64,000 nucleotides of DNA. Source: Hypericum androsaemum. Taxonomy: Eukaryota; Streptophyta; Magnoliopsida; Malpighiales; Hypericaceae. The stretch covers positions 15,930,428-15,994,427 of the forward strand of contig OZ023194.1 in the NCBI GenBank assembly GCA_963995505.1. Reading direction: 5' to 3'. Every line of letters starts with the position of its first letter. The stretch's first letter is position 1. Positions 21,561 to 32,304 of the stretch are shown here, piece after piece. The position numbers were made by a program, and so were the translations under genes. The notes below the pieces were generated by a model, which was not told the DNA's origin, did no database searches, and saw only the letters and a list, made by a program, of their open reading frames with translations.

Positions 21561-22639
21561 GTTATTTTACCATACTACCTTAAACTATTTTCTTGTCTCA
21601 TCTATTTTCATGGGTTATGAAATTTTGTTCAAAGATAAAAACTTATTTTACCATAATACCCTAAACTATTTTCTTTTTTTATTTTCTTCACCATTTTAAC
21701 CCAACTAAGAGTTGTTATTTTATCAAATATCTGATATATATGTCTGATATCCAATTTTTTTGGGATTCTAAATTCAAATAGTTCAGTATTCAAATAACTA
21801 TTTATATTATGAAAATTTATATTTTTAGATACGAATAATTTTTTGATAGGTGTAATATAATTGATTTGATACATTTTTTGGTTACATATTTTCAAATACA
21901 GTATTGTCCTAGATTATTCTAGATTGGATTTAGTATAATTGATTTGATAGATTTTATTCGCTATAATTTTTTGTTCTTGAAAAATTGAGGCCAATGATTT
22001 TTGTTAGAATAAGGAATTTTCTATTTTATTTCTTTGAAGGGTAGTTTTGTCTATAACCGAACTTTAGGCTAAACTCTTACATGTAACAAAAAAAGTTACC
22101 AATCACTAGACGAGAAGACCGGAACAAGTAGTTCTGTCCAGTATTATTTCGTCCTATTGTTCTAAGCCTGTCCAGAAGACGTATCAAGCGAATTCTTGAT
22201 GTTTTAGCCATCCACTATTATTTCTGTACGGCCTCTTGGCTTAGGAGTTTGGGGGATAATTAATAGCTTTATCATCCGATCAAGGGGTAAAACATAATTA
22301 AAATGTTGAAATCAAGTTAAGCGTAAATTTGATCTGGTTGTATCGACATCACCACATCATAAGTTGTTGAGTGTGATAAACTTGTTTATAAGTACGAAAA
22401 AATTACATCTACATCAGTAAAAATTCGCCAATCGTAATTAATTATGTATTATGTAATTTGCATCTTCCGTATTTGTAATATATAATTTAAGACATCTCTA
22501 TGTACCTCTAATTATTTTTCTCTAATTTTATATTCCCACTTCGAGGAAAATAAAATTCTTTTACTTTGGCCAAAAAAAAATTTTGTTATCTTAATTAATT
22601 ACGGAATAAATATTTATGTATATTTAATATAATTTTTAT
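21561..22639. other. AT-rich spacer
   Basis: No coding or repeat structure stands out. TTATTTTACCATAATACC-type sequence occurs twice near 21,561-21,662. Confidence 0.5.
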
Positions 22640-23190
22640 ATTAAAAAATAAAAGTAGATAATATGTAGATAAGAGAGAAATTAATTATTTATTCTGTGAC
22701 CTAGGTTGGGACATGTTGCGGATGTGGGTAGAATAAGACCAGGCGCATCCATGCCCCGCCCTCGCCCTCGTTGTTTATATTCTATCTAATTTTATATTCT
22801 AACTTTTGTAATTAATTGTGTTACTTAATCATAATTTTTTTCCTGTTTATAATTACAGAATAATTATTTTCGTATATTTATTATAATTTGTATATAAACA
22901 AAAAAATGATAGTAGATAATATGTGGATGAGAGAGAAATTAATTATTTATTATGTGACCTAGGTTGAGGCAGTTTGCGGATGTGGGTAGACAAATATTTA
23001 ATTGGGTTGGGTTGATGTGGATGATAGAGAAATTAATTATTTATTCCGCGACCTAGGTTGGGGCAGGTTGCGGATACTGATAGTCTAACGGATAATTGGG
23101 TTGTGCTAATGTAGATGAGAGAAAAATTAATTATTTATTCTGTGATCTAGGTTGGAACACGTTGCAGATGCTGATGGTCTAATTGTGGAA
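22640..23190. repeat. Four degenerate copies of an AT-rich motif
   Basis: The block GAGAGAAATTAATTATTTAT, followed by TCTGTGACCTAGGTTGGG and TTGCGGATGTGGGTAG, recurs starting near 22,673, 22,928, 23,024 and 23,121 with variable spacing. Parts match the reverse complement of the MITE at 63,146-63,667 (AGATAATATGTAGATGAAAG), so these are probably remnants of that family. Confidence 0.65.
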
Positions 23191-24111
23191 GTTACACCAA
23201 TCAGAAACAGTAAGAGAAAGAGAAACCAACACTGTAGGAATTACCTAGGAGTAGGCATGTCCATGGTTCGAGAGTTCCAGAATCAAATCATTAGTTCTGC
23301 GTTTTAAAAATATGAAACCGAATTTGAAAACTTCTTACAAAGTTTTGGGATAGTTCACAGAATCGTTAGTTATTGTTAACCGGCGGTACAATTTTTTGAA
23401 AAAGAACAACAAAATTCTCCGGTTTAATTTTATTGGAATCAAAATCTGTCCCAATTCATGATTTTGAAATCCACGATTCCACGAACTGTGGTTTAAGGAG
23501 TTCCCTAAAAGTTGGAACCATAATCAAAAAATCTTCCGAGAAAATCCAGTTACGGTAAGGAACCTTAACCACTGTTCAAGTTCCGGATAGGGATGACAAT
23601 AAATAGGGTAGAGTATTGGTAGGATCCAACTCATACTCTAGTTTTTGGAGTTCGACCTATACTCTATCTTCGATCCTAATTTTTTTTAATTGTTAGACCC
23701 ATACCCTACCCTCCAGAAAACCTAGGGTCTACAAGGTCCGCAAGGTCCGAACCTTTAACATTATATCTTTTTGATAATTACTTTACAACATATTTTTATT
23801 ATTTCAATATAATCTAAATAAAAAATAAAGAAAAAAAATCAAAGTCTATGTAATAAAATGATAATCTCAAATTCAAATGAATAATTGTTGACCACAACAT
23901 AAAATAAAATACATACGACTATCTCGTCAATCAAAAACTAAAATTTATAAGTGTTCTTGCATAATATAAAGTTCCAACTCCAAAATTGTATCTTTCTAAA
24001 ATTTTAAGCGACTTCTAAACAAGTCTTCTCGATCATCTTCTTGCTCTTCTAATCTAACTCTTCTCGGTAACTTCTGCATCTAACAAAAAATTATAATTAC
24101 TTAATTAGTCA
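23191..24111. other. AT-rich spacer
   Basis: No gene. Phrases such as CATGGTTCGAGAGTTCCAGA and AGGGATGACAATAAATAGGG resemble ends of common plant non-autonomous elements, but I could not pair termini. Confidence 0.4.
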
Positions 24112-24320
24112 TATAATATTGGGAAAAGTCCACTTTAGTACCCTGTGGTATCGCCCAAAATCACTTTAGTACCCTGTGGTAAAAAACTGACCAATCGAGT
24201 CATACTTATTCCAATTAACATCAAAAAGGGCCTCGGGGAGCTGCCCGGACCCGCCCGAACCCTGCCCAAGCTACGTGGCCAGCCACGTCACCAAAACTTG
24301 ATGACGTGGCACCACGTCAC

Positions 24321-24381
24321 CTCTTCTTCTTCTTCTTCTTCTTCTTCTTCTCCTCCTCCTCCTCCTCCTCCTCCTCCCCCG
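24321..24381. repeat. (CTT)n(CCT)n microsatellite in MULE arm
   Basis: Tandem CTT then CCT triplets directly inside the left TIR. The right arm has the matching (GAA)n at 25,387-25,431. Confidence 0.9.
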
Positions 24382-24771
24382 CCTCCACCGGCCGCACCTC
24401 CGCTTGCTCTTCCTCCGTGGCCTGCCCCTTCTCCTCCACCGCCAGCACCCCTGCCACTTCCACCACCGCCTCCGCCTCCTAACGCTCCTCCGTAGCCTCC
24501 ACCGGAACCGCCTCCTTCACCTCCCCCATACCCGGAATGACCTGCACCCGTAGAGCCACCGCCTCCTCCACTTTGCACCTGCTACTCCTGTCGCCGGATT
24601 GGAGGTTGCCGTTGTCGGGTTGGTCGCTGGCGGGACAAAGTCGTATTGGTCGTCGGTGGGACAAAGTCGTGTTGGTCGTCGGCGGGACAAAGTCGTGTTG
24701 GTCTTACGCCGTTGACGCCGTATTCAGGAGATCGACTAGCTCGACGCCGTCGTTGTCGTTAAGCCGTCGTC

Positions 24772-25587
24772 CTAGGAGAAGAAGGACCATGGGTATGGTG
24801 GCGGAGAAGGGGCAGGCCACGGAGGAGGAGCAAGCGGAGGTGCGGCCGGGATAATATCGTCACTTGTTGTATCCGATTCAGCATTGGACCCGGGCCTTCT
24901 CACCCACAAGAATCTTCTCTTGCTGTTGACAAGACCGTACCAGAATTCCATGAGCTGGTCCGTGGTGGTCAGCGCAACGCTTCCGAAGCTAACGTAAATA
25001 ACCGACCTGGAAGGTTGGTCATCCAACCACTCGAGGCAACCCCTATCCACCTTCCAGAGGTTACTAGAAGGCGGACGGGTTGCCGGTTTGAGCTTGGTCT
25101 TGTGGAGCTCGTGGAGGGGTCCTATGGTGTAGGTGTTGGGGTTGATGCAGGCTCGTATAAGCGACAATATTGGCTCTTCCAAACCCTCGAAGGTGTTGAG
25201 GATAAGTGCTCGCGGCTTGGAGGATTGCCTCGTTGCTGTAGCTATGTTCCGGAGATGTGGGTGTTTCATGTCGCTCACCCTGCACACCCTTGGCAGGTCT
25301 CTGCATCGGAGAAATCCCTCCATTCCTACCACTTTCGTGACCAGTCGGTCCATGTCTTCCTCTCCTGTAAGTTTTAAATTAATTAGAGAAGAAGAAGAAG
25401 AAGAAGAAGAAGAAGAAGAAGAAGAAGAAGAGGTGACGTGGCGCCACGTCATCAAGTTTTGGTGACGTGGCTGGCCACGTAGCCCGGGCAGGGTTCGGGC
25501 GGGTCCGGGCAGCTCCGGGCAGCTGCCCGAGGCCCTTTTTGATGTTAATTGGAATAAGTATGACTCGATTGATCGGTTTTTTACCAC
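24772..25587 (-). pseudogene. Chimeric 271-codon frame containing a UGT fragment
   Basis: One uninterrupted minus frame runs from the right TIR (residues 1-50), through a poly-Ser stretch from the GAA repeat (51-67), into UGT sequence (about 73-247), and out into a Pro-rich end from the MULE arm. The UGT part reads GMEGFLRCRDLP, RALILNTFEGLEEPILS, YTIGPLHELHK, CLEWLDDQPSRSVIYVSFGS and QLMEFWYGLVNSKRRFLWV. This matches the middle of family-1 glucosyltransferases, closest in feel to the 7-deoxyloganetic-acid/UGT85-like group. The N-terminal catalytic His and the C-terminal PSPG sugar-donor box are absent, so no transferase activity is expected. The capture inside MULE TIRs is clear; expression is unknown. 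Confidence 0.85.
25387..25431. repeat. (GAA)n microsatellite in MULE arm
   Basis: About 15 GAA triplets between the UGT segment and the right TIR. Confidence 0.9.
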
Positions 25588-25651
25588 AGGGTACTAAAGT
25601 AATTTTGGGCGATACCACAGGGTACTAAAGTGGACTTTTCCCTATAATATT

Positions 25652-28180
25652 TGACATTTCAATAAAAAAATAGTATTATATATACCTGAAATTTCAGTGT
25701 CGACATCATCAATAACATAAGTATATTCCACACCATTTGCACATTCTACCGAATCTGCCAAAGTAAAAGAAGATATCAAACTTAAGCACGACACTTCAAG
25801 TAACAAACTTGATAAAATATATCATTGGCAAAGTACCTTTTTTCATGGTCCCACGCAACCAATTTTGCAAACACATCAAAGTTTTCAAAGTCTCCGGATG
25901 CAAACGATTGCGATGAGCACTTTTGGAAGCAAGATTGATCAATACGATGACTATGGAATAAAAAAGTTGAAGAAACTTAAGGACCAAGATTATTGTAGGT
26001 TGGTAAATATTTTTAGGTAGTTTTGTCAAATTGTAAGATGAATGACATAAGGTCATGGTGCTATTAGAAGAGGACTGATCTTTGGAACTCAGTGTATGCT
26101 ACGAGGTTGTGATGTATTATCTGGTTCATCAATATGCTACGAGGTTGTGATGTATTATCTGGTTCATCAATACGATAAAATTTGTTATAAGGATTATGAT
26201 TCGAGTGCTAAAGTCTATCAAAAATAGGTTCAAGTTTTAATAAAATACATGGTATATATGCATAGTAAAAAGAGCTTAAAATATATTATAACTAACATAG
26301 TGAACTTCATGAAATTACAATTATATATAAGATTTAAACCAATGAGAGTTTTGGTAATAGAGAAAGGCATGGTTGGGAGGTTGATAATTATTTTGGGGTG
26401 TTGGTGGATTTAAGTTAGTGAAAGGCTATGATTTTGAATTCTGGGGGTAATGAAATGATATGATTGGTTGTTGAAGCCATTGAGATTAATAGTGAAATGT
26501 GTGTACGATTTTGGTATGTTTGGCCAATTGAAAGAATTGGTAAAACTACCAAACATGTGGTCTAGAGACGTCATGAATAAGAGTTGAGTAGAACTATCAA
26601 ATGCATAAACCAAAAATAGAATCAAGGGAAACTTATTGTAAGAACTATAAGTATAACATAAGATTTGAGATATATGGAGATAAGAAAGATAAGAATATTA
26701 CACATAAGTTAGTTTGAGTGTAAGAGAAATGATGGAAAGAGATAAAATAAGTGATGACTAACTTCTTGGTAATGTCAGAAAGTATTAATTTTGGAATTAT
26801 GCAGAAGTTAAAATTTATATGCTATGGAACTGATACCAATATGCTAAAAACTTTTTGAGGTTATGATTTGAAAAATTTTGATGGGATGATTAATGTTTGT
26901 GAAGTAACGAGTATGATCGAGACATAAGATTAATGTACCTTTTATGAATAGGATTATAGTATTACATAAAAAATATTTAAAAAAATTTGACCGAGTAACT
27001 AGTAGAATTAGAAGAACGATCCATGTAATAAATAAATTGGTGAGAAGTAAGTTACACTCTTGGAATTCAGTGGTTATTGTTCATGCACAACAATTGAACT
27101 ATTTGAGACATTGAATTAGGTTGACCATGGACCAATGTTAGTTTAACCTTATGAATTTAAAGTAATGCAACATTGAGAAGAGATTTGAGATGCACAAAGA
27201 TAATAAATTTGGGGTGCACTTTAAATAGGGAAACTTAAGGAAAGATCAAGTGGTTGAAAGACATAGTGAAGACTAAATTTCGTAGTAATATTTGGATATA
27301 TTAAATTATGAACTATGTAAAAGTTAATCTCATATGGTATTAAGAGATCACTAAGTTTGAGACTTTACTTGGAAGATTTGACATTTGACATAGGTTGGAA
27401 ATTGACCAATGAGGTTAAGTCACTAATATATCGTACACAATCTGTTATGCAATCGATAAACTAGGAAGGAAGAATATTAAAAAATTATTATTATTTGGAC
27501 ATGAACTATGTAGTGGTTTATTACGTGGTTGTACCATAATTGTGATTATGGATTAGACTTCTGTTTCCTAGAAAAAAGGGTATACGACAGTTTGGAATAC
27601 CTTGAAAATGAATGAAAAGACAAAAATAAGCCTAAGGATTAGAAAACAATTATCATGAACTTAGTATTTAAAAAAATTTAAGAGGGAAGGACGTACAATT
27701 TAATGCGAAGCCCCACATGTACTCAGGGTATTAAATGTGAAAGAAATAATAAAATTTGGAAGAAGGTGTAGGCTTCATCCTAAATAGGTTTGACTCCTTT
27801 GAAAATTTGGAGCACATTGAACTAGTGAAATATTGGATTTGCTGCAATAGTGGTGTCTCACGTGAAAGATACATAGGATCAGATAGATTAATATAACCAT
27901 GCTCTTGTTTGAAGCGACATATAGTTAAGATTAGTAAAAAAAAGGAAAAAAAAGGCATATTGGAAATGCCAAAAAGAATTTTAGATAAGTGAGTTTAAAG
28001 GCTTTAAAGAATATAAAACTTCCAATTCATAAATAAAGAAGGAAAACTATTCAGAAGTTCAAATGACATAAGAAATATAAGAGGAGATATAACTTACGTA
28101 TCTATTAATTTGAATGACAAGTAGGTAAATTTTGTCTAAATAAATTTGAGGATCGAATTTTTATAAGGAGTGTGGTTAAT
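25652..28180 (+). other. Long C-poor region, possibly a heavily decayed retroelement
   Basis: From about 26,000 to 28,170 the plus strand is rich in A, T and G but poor in C. No frame exceeds about 75 codons. The right end reads TTTGAGGATCGAATTTTTAT then AAGGAGTGTGG, resembling the GAGGACGAAATTT...AAGGGGG end of plant Ty3-Gypsy pol. It may be an ancient, methylation-decayed Gypsy element, but no pol motif could be read. Confidence 0.3.
26095..26170. repeat. 38-bp perfect tandem duplication
   Basis: The unit TATGCTACGAGGTTGTGATG, continuing GTATTATCTGGTTCATCAA-like to 38 bp, is present twice head to tail. Confidence 0.92.
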
Positions 28181-28367
28181 TACCTATATAGTCTCTAATT
28201 TATTTATATTTTTTTCAAAAAACACATTATTTAAATAACTATGAAACCCTTATTTCTCTCTCCCTCTTTTCCAATCTGAAAAAATCAATTTAAATAAAAA
28301 AATCATAGCTCAACCAAACCAAATCCGTTCATCACCCAATACAACCACCATCAAGAAATCAAACATC

Positions 28368-28502
28368 ATGAACAAATTGGAGAGACGTCCAAGAGAAAAA
28401 GACAAGTACCAAAAGAACCCAACTTCCTCCTCACCTCTCCTGGACGAAATCTATCGCTCCATGGCCGAGGGAGACCAGGACAACTTGAAGTTCCACACCT
28501 AA
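28368..28502 (+). pseudogene. BIG GRAIN 1-like N-terminal fragment
   Basis: The ATG at 28,368 opens 44 codons: MNKLERRPREKDKYQKNP, then SSSPLLDEIYRSMAEGDQDN, then LKFHT and TAA. The order of basic leader, Ser run and LLDxIYRSxxEG matches the N-terminus of BIG GRAIN 1-like proteins, plant regulators linked to auxin transport. The rest of the roughly 300-residue family length is missing, and the following bases (Lys/Arg-rich in this frame) are not clearly homologous. Likely a captured or truncated piece. Confidence 0.45.
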
Positions 28503-28612
28503 CCCAAGTCTAAAAAACATAGATTTCCTAAAGGCGCAAACACGGGCCTGAAACCCAACGAGAGAGGAGCGAAAGATGATGAGAGAGAGGTTTTAATGTC
28601 CACGAGAAGGGC

Positions 28613-28861
28613 TTGTGTTTTGGTTTTGACGAGGGAGATTCGCCAGCGCCAACGAAAGTGGTATTCGGGCTGGGCGTAGCCGGCGCTATCGTTAACTCAT
28701 CTCTGTACACCTTCGACGGCGGACAGAAGGGTGGGAAGAAGGGCGTGCTCTTCGACCGATTCCAAAGTGTCCTGGGAAGCTCAGCGGCCAGAGATGAGCT
28801 TCACATTCCGATAATTTCCAGGCAAGACCGCGGGGACCGCGCAGGAGGTTCTTCGACCTAG
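28613..28861 (+). pseudogene. Prohibitin N-terminal fragment
   Basis: An open frame reads KVVFGLGVAGAIVNSSLYTF, then DGGQ, KGVLFDRFQSVLGS and LHIPII. This corresponds to the membrane-anchor and start of the SPFH domain of plant prohibitins (pattern FGLGxxxxxxNxSLxTVDGG, FDRFxGV, EGTHxxIP). The usual RAVIFDRF has an insertion, and the EGTHFLIPW block is disturbed (RDELHIPII), followed by non-homologous sequence and a stop. Prohibitins scaffold the inner mitochondrial membrane; this piece cannot do so. It lies 110 bp after the BIG GRAIN-like piece and upstream of a MULE-like end. Confidence 0.65.
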
Positions 28862-28869
28862 ATTCAGTT

Positions 28870-29281
28870 TCGTTGCTTGATTAGGCAACTGAAATTATTA
28901 ATTTTTTAATTACTTTAGATTGGGTTTCAAGATGAGAAAACAGATAAAGGTTCAAGCTTTGTTCATCGCTAGTGAGGTAAGTTGTCAAATTTGTGAGTTT
29001 CCTTCCCCTTTCTTCTGTTGTATTTTGTGTTATATGTGAATTTCATTTTTTTGGCCTAGCGGTGTGGCGTTTGGGTCGGGTTTTTTGTTTAATTGATGTC
29101 GTTTGGTGATAGTTTAATGGGCACGAGTTTCTGCCATTTAAATAGAGGAAAAGAAAATTATGTGGAGCATAAAAAGATGGAATTATTAAGGGAGGATGAA
29201 GATGAATGTGGGAGGATGAAGGTGAAGAATTTTCTCAAAAAATTAAGGATTGCTTTGGCTATTTTATCAGACGACATGTAA
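28870..29281. other. Spacer after the prohibitin-like fragment
   Basis: No recognisable coding sequence. A GAGGTAAGTTG donor-like site occurs at about 28,975. Confidence 0.4.
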
Positions 29282-29475
29282 TTATCGATTTAACCCAATC
29301 ACTTGCCACGTGGACACAAAAATGGTATCGTTTCGAGCATATTTGGTCGAGCAGCTATCTTGGACCTGCCCGAAAAAAAAGTGCAAACTACATGGTACTA
29401 AATTTTCAATTTGAAACCACATGGCCTTAATTCTGAAAATTTGAAACTATACGATACTAAATGGGACTTTTCCCT
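29282..29475. repeat. Lone MULE-type terminal repeat
   Basis: Runs from TTGCCACGTGGACAC to CTAAATGGGACTTTTCCC, the same kind of terminus as the MULEs at 2059 and 24,121 (…ACTTTTCCC outward). No matching inverted partner is found to the left. It is a solo or truncated element end, downstream of the BIG GRAIN-like and prohibitin-like pieces. Confidence 0.6.
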
Positions 29476-29492
29476 TTTTTGAGCTAGAATTT

Positions 29493-29780
29493 CCAGCACT
29501 ATTTAGGTGTGGTTGTATTTTTTTTACATTCGTCTCGTATCTAATATATTCTTAAGTAATTTCAAATCTCTTATTATTTGAACAAAGTTCAGTTGTAATT
29601 TAATCAAGATGTCTCAATAGGAGAATTTTGACTTTCCAGCACTATTTAGGTGTGGTTGTATTTTTTCTACATTTCTCTTAAATCCAATACCTTATTAAGT
29701 GATTTTAAGTCTCTTATCATTTGAACAAAGTTCAGTTATAATTTAATTAAAATATCTCACTTGATGGGAGAATTTTGACA
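29493..29780. repeat. 143-bp tandem duplication
   Basis: CCAGCACTATTTAGGTGTGG begins both copies (29,493 and 29,636). Each copy continues to GGAGAATTTTGAC, with substitutions between copies. Confidence 0.9.
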
Positions 29781-30123
29781 CGAACAAAATGATTCAATAA
29801 GTGTCAGAATATTAGGATATCATGTACTTAAAAAAAGTTGATCACCAAACTATAGCGTCTGATGGCCAACCATTTGGATGAAAAATTAATAAATAAACGA
29901 TCCAAGAATTATTAATTTTTCATACGTGGACAAAATAGAAAATCACATTTTTCTTTTAGGCAGTTTTGGAAACGCGGCGTAGGAAAGAACATAATACTCG
30001 TCGTCTCCTTCTCCGTACAAGTCCCCATCAACGAGTAACGACGCCATTTTGATCCCCGAGACTGTCACGTGGGTCTTCCAAATCCCGTGAAGGGCTAAAA
30101 AAAAATTAATTCCACTATTGTCT

Positions 30124-30429
30124 TTTATAAAAGTGCAAATTACCCTAAAGACCCTGGCCTATGTCATAATTATTAGTAGGGACCCTTCAATTTGAAATTT
30201 TGTTTTCCCGTCCCTGCTCTTTGAAGAAATATTAGTTTCGGATCCCTGAGTGATGTCATCAGTCCTTTTTATATGCTGGTCTTAGGTCCCTAGCTTTCGT
30301 CAACTAGGAACCTGAGACTAACATTTAAACAAAGAAGAGGGACGGCAAAACAAATTTTCAAATGACAGAGACCCAATCAGTAATTATGCTATAGATGAGA
30401 GATCTGAAAATAATTTGCTCTTTATAAAA
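30124..30429. mobile_element. MULE-type MITE with 9-bp target duplication
   Basis: The element 30,133-30,420 (288 bp) is flanked by TTTATAAAA (30,124-30,132 and 30,421-30,429). Ends read GTGCAAATTACCCT and inverse GAGCAAATTATTTT. Internal arms are inverted over much of the length, e.g. GGGACCCTTCAATTTG versus CAAATTTTCAAATGACAGAG inverse. It shares its terminus with the 2.6-kb element at 1872. Confidence 0.88.
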
Positions 30430-30616
30430 TAGCTGCAATGAATTGTAGGATTAATCGCAATATCTAATAATCAAAATAATCCCCCTGTAGATTCGCAAGG
30501 AGAATTTAGTAAGGAGAATTTAGCGAGTATTTTTGGTCGGGTTTAGATGAGTATTGTTAAATCCGTATGGCATATTATATTTATTTTTTGCATGTTTCAG
30601 ATGATGAGTTATACTT

Positions 30617-31127
30617 AGGGATGATCATGGTTCTATTCAAACTAGACGTTCGACTAATCGGATTTGAAATTGTGGTCAACGAGGTTCTGTTTACGATTTA
30701 TGATTTTGTAGGAATCGTAACAAGAGGTTATAGTTTCGGAATCGTAACAAAAGGTTCCGAACCGAAGTCGCCTTCTTCCATTTTTCAAAAAGCATATCAT
30801 CCAACGGGGGGAAAAGGAAGGCACTCTCAAATTTCTTAATCTCTATTGATTAGTTGCTCTCTATAAGTATTCTCTTTCTCTAAAGGTAAGAAAAATACGT
30901 GAGCATTTATTCGATTAAGACTAAGAAAACGTAATTTATTTTTTCCCAAAGAATACAAAAAAAGCCGTGTCTTGTAACCGGAGGTTTAGGAATGTTAACT
31001 GTATGTTATGGGAATCATCTCATAACCTTATTTCAAAATTTCAAATACGCTTTCTCCTTATTGTAACTTTGTAACCGATGGTTCGAGAATCGTAACTGGA
31101 AATTTCGGAAGCGTGCTCACCCCTACC
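30617..31127. mobile_element. Possible hAT-like non-autonomous element
   Basis: The left end AGGGATGATCATGGTTC and the inverse of the right end, AGGGGTGAGCACGCTTC, agree at most of 17 positions. The interior repeats GGAATCGTAAC-type phrases. The flanks give only a partial 8-bp duplication, so boundaries are tentative. Confidence 0.35.
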
Positions 31128-31700
31128 TATACGCAGGGGCGAAGTTATTGATTCTATACTACTAGACACAAAATTCTTACCACATTTAATTTATGGTGGA
31201 AAAAATATGTGCAACGTATATGCTTATTTTTCATTCATCAAGTAGTAATTATATTGCAACTGAAATAAACGTAGACATAAATTATTATTTTTCATTCATC
31301 AAATAATTATATTGTTGACTCTAAAATAATTGCACAACAAGGGGTTACAGATGAATCACTGACCCGACCATGTTAGAGAAAAAAAATCTGGGTATTTCTG
31401 TCTGATTTTTTGGGAAAATGAAAAATAAATAGAATGGTAGAGAAAACGAACATAAGCAAACTAATTACACACTTGAAACACGTAACCGAAAATTTGGAGT
31501 TTTATTTTTTCCCACATAGATATGATCTGTCAGCCGATAGACTCCTTTTTTAGGGGAGAATGAATTGAGCACGGATTAAAGAAATCATGTCCATAGGTGA
31601 TGATTAGATTGTGGACCATCAGATTCGTTTGTAAGAAAAAATCTTCAAATCTGATGGTCAATAACCAATCAGGGGCATTTTTTATTTTTTTACACAAGAA
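31128..31700. other. Spacer / probable promoter side of the next gene
   Basis: AT-rich with no recognisable feature. A TC-rich 5'-UTR-like stretch starts near 31,750. Confidence 0.4.
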
Positions 31701-31912
31701 AGATACTCAATTAATACTCCCTGAAAAAAAGAGATACCAATTAAACACAACCCACCATCTCCCACGTCTCTTCCTCTTCTTCTTCTCTCTCTCCCTCCTC
31801 TGTCTCCAAATACAAGAGGCTCTGTTTCGCTTCTTCTTCATCTATTTCCTTCAACCCGTTCTCGTCTAGCTCCTCGTATCTCGTCCTTCAGTTCACCTCC
31901 CTTTTCCCCAAC

Positions 31913-32248
31913 ATGGTCAAGCAGGTGAGAGTTTGGGGGCTCCTTTTTGTGTGTGACCCAATTGGAATGTTGTGGAAATCGGTGTAACTTTTGGGTTTTT
32001 TGTTGTTGTAGGTTCTAGAGAGGGCGCTAGAGAAATGCATGGACGTTTTGGACTCTGCCATCAAGAGCTTGAATGGGCTTCGTCTAGGGTCGGTGAGGCC
32101 CAACGATGTGCCCGCTGTTGCTCAAGATACAAGTGTTGGGATTTGTTGGATTTTTTGGGTTTCGGGTAGTTGGGGTCAGCTGCGGTCTGCCTCCAAGGCT
32201 CCTCCAACTCGGATTTGCCTTCACCGTCTTCATTTTCGAGTTGAGTAA
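31913..32248 (+). CDS. Small two-exon frame, unidentified
   Basis: A CT-rich leader (31,750-31,912) precedes ATG at 31,913. Exon 1 encodes MVKQ, followed by a GTGAGA donor (31,925). An 87-bp intron ends TTGTTGTAG. Exon 2 (from 32,012, same phase) reads VLERALEKCMDVLDSAIKSL then NGLRLGSVRPNDVP and continues to a stop at 32,248, 83 residues in all. The first half is helical and looks natural; after about residue 45 (Trp/Ser/Arg-rich) it may be read-through of a lost splice site. A GT-rich minisatellite follows at once. I do not recognise the family. Confidence 0.4.
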
Positions 32249-32304
32249 TTCGTTGCGCCCTCTTGGTCTCGTCCAAATCTCCACGCCTGCTGCCGGATTT
32301 TAGT

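Larger units (their letters stand above)
24112..25651. mobile_element. Pack-MULE with captured UDP-glycosyltransferase
   Basis: The element 24,121-25,642 (1522 bp) is flanked by the perfect 9-bp duplication TATAATATT (24,112-24,120; 25,643-25,651). TIRs of about 220 bp start GGGAAAAGTCCACTTTAGTA and are nearly identical in inverse. They include GCCACGTCACC-type motifs and end in CTT/GAA microsatellites. Inside the left arm (24,387-24,440) a GGCCGCACCTCCGCTTGCTC block is repeated inverted at about 24,798-24,853, so the inverted structure continues inward and the UGT segment (24,847-25,371) interrupts the right arm. No transposase is present. This is the Mutator-type gene-carrying architecture known as Pack-MULE. 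Confidence 0.93.

Noticed and set aside
24145..24578. Proline-rich plus frame and glycine-rich minus frame resembling wall proteins
   Set aside because: They arise from CCT/CTT repeats and the GC-rich MULE arm; no signal peptide.
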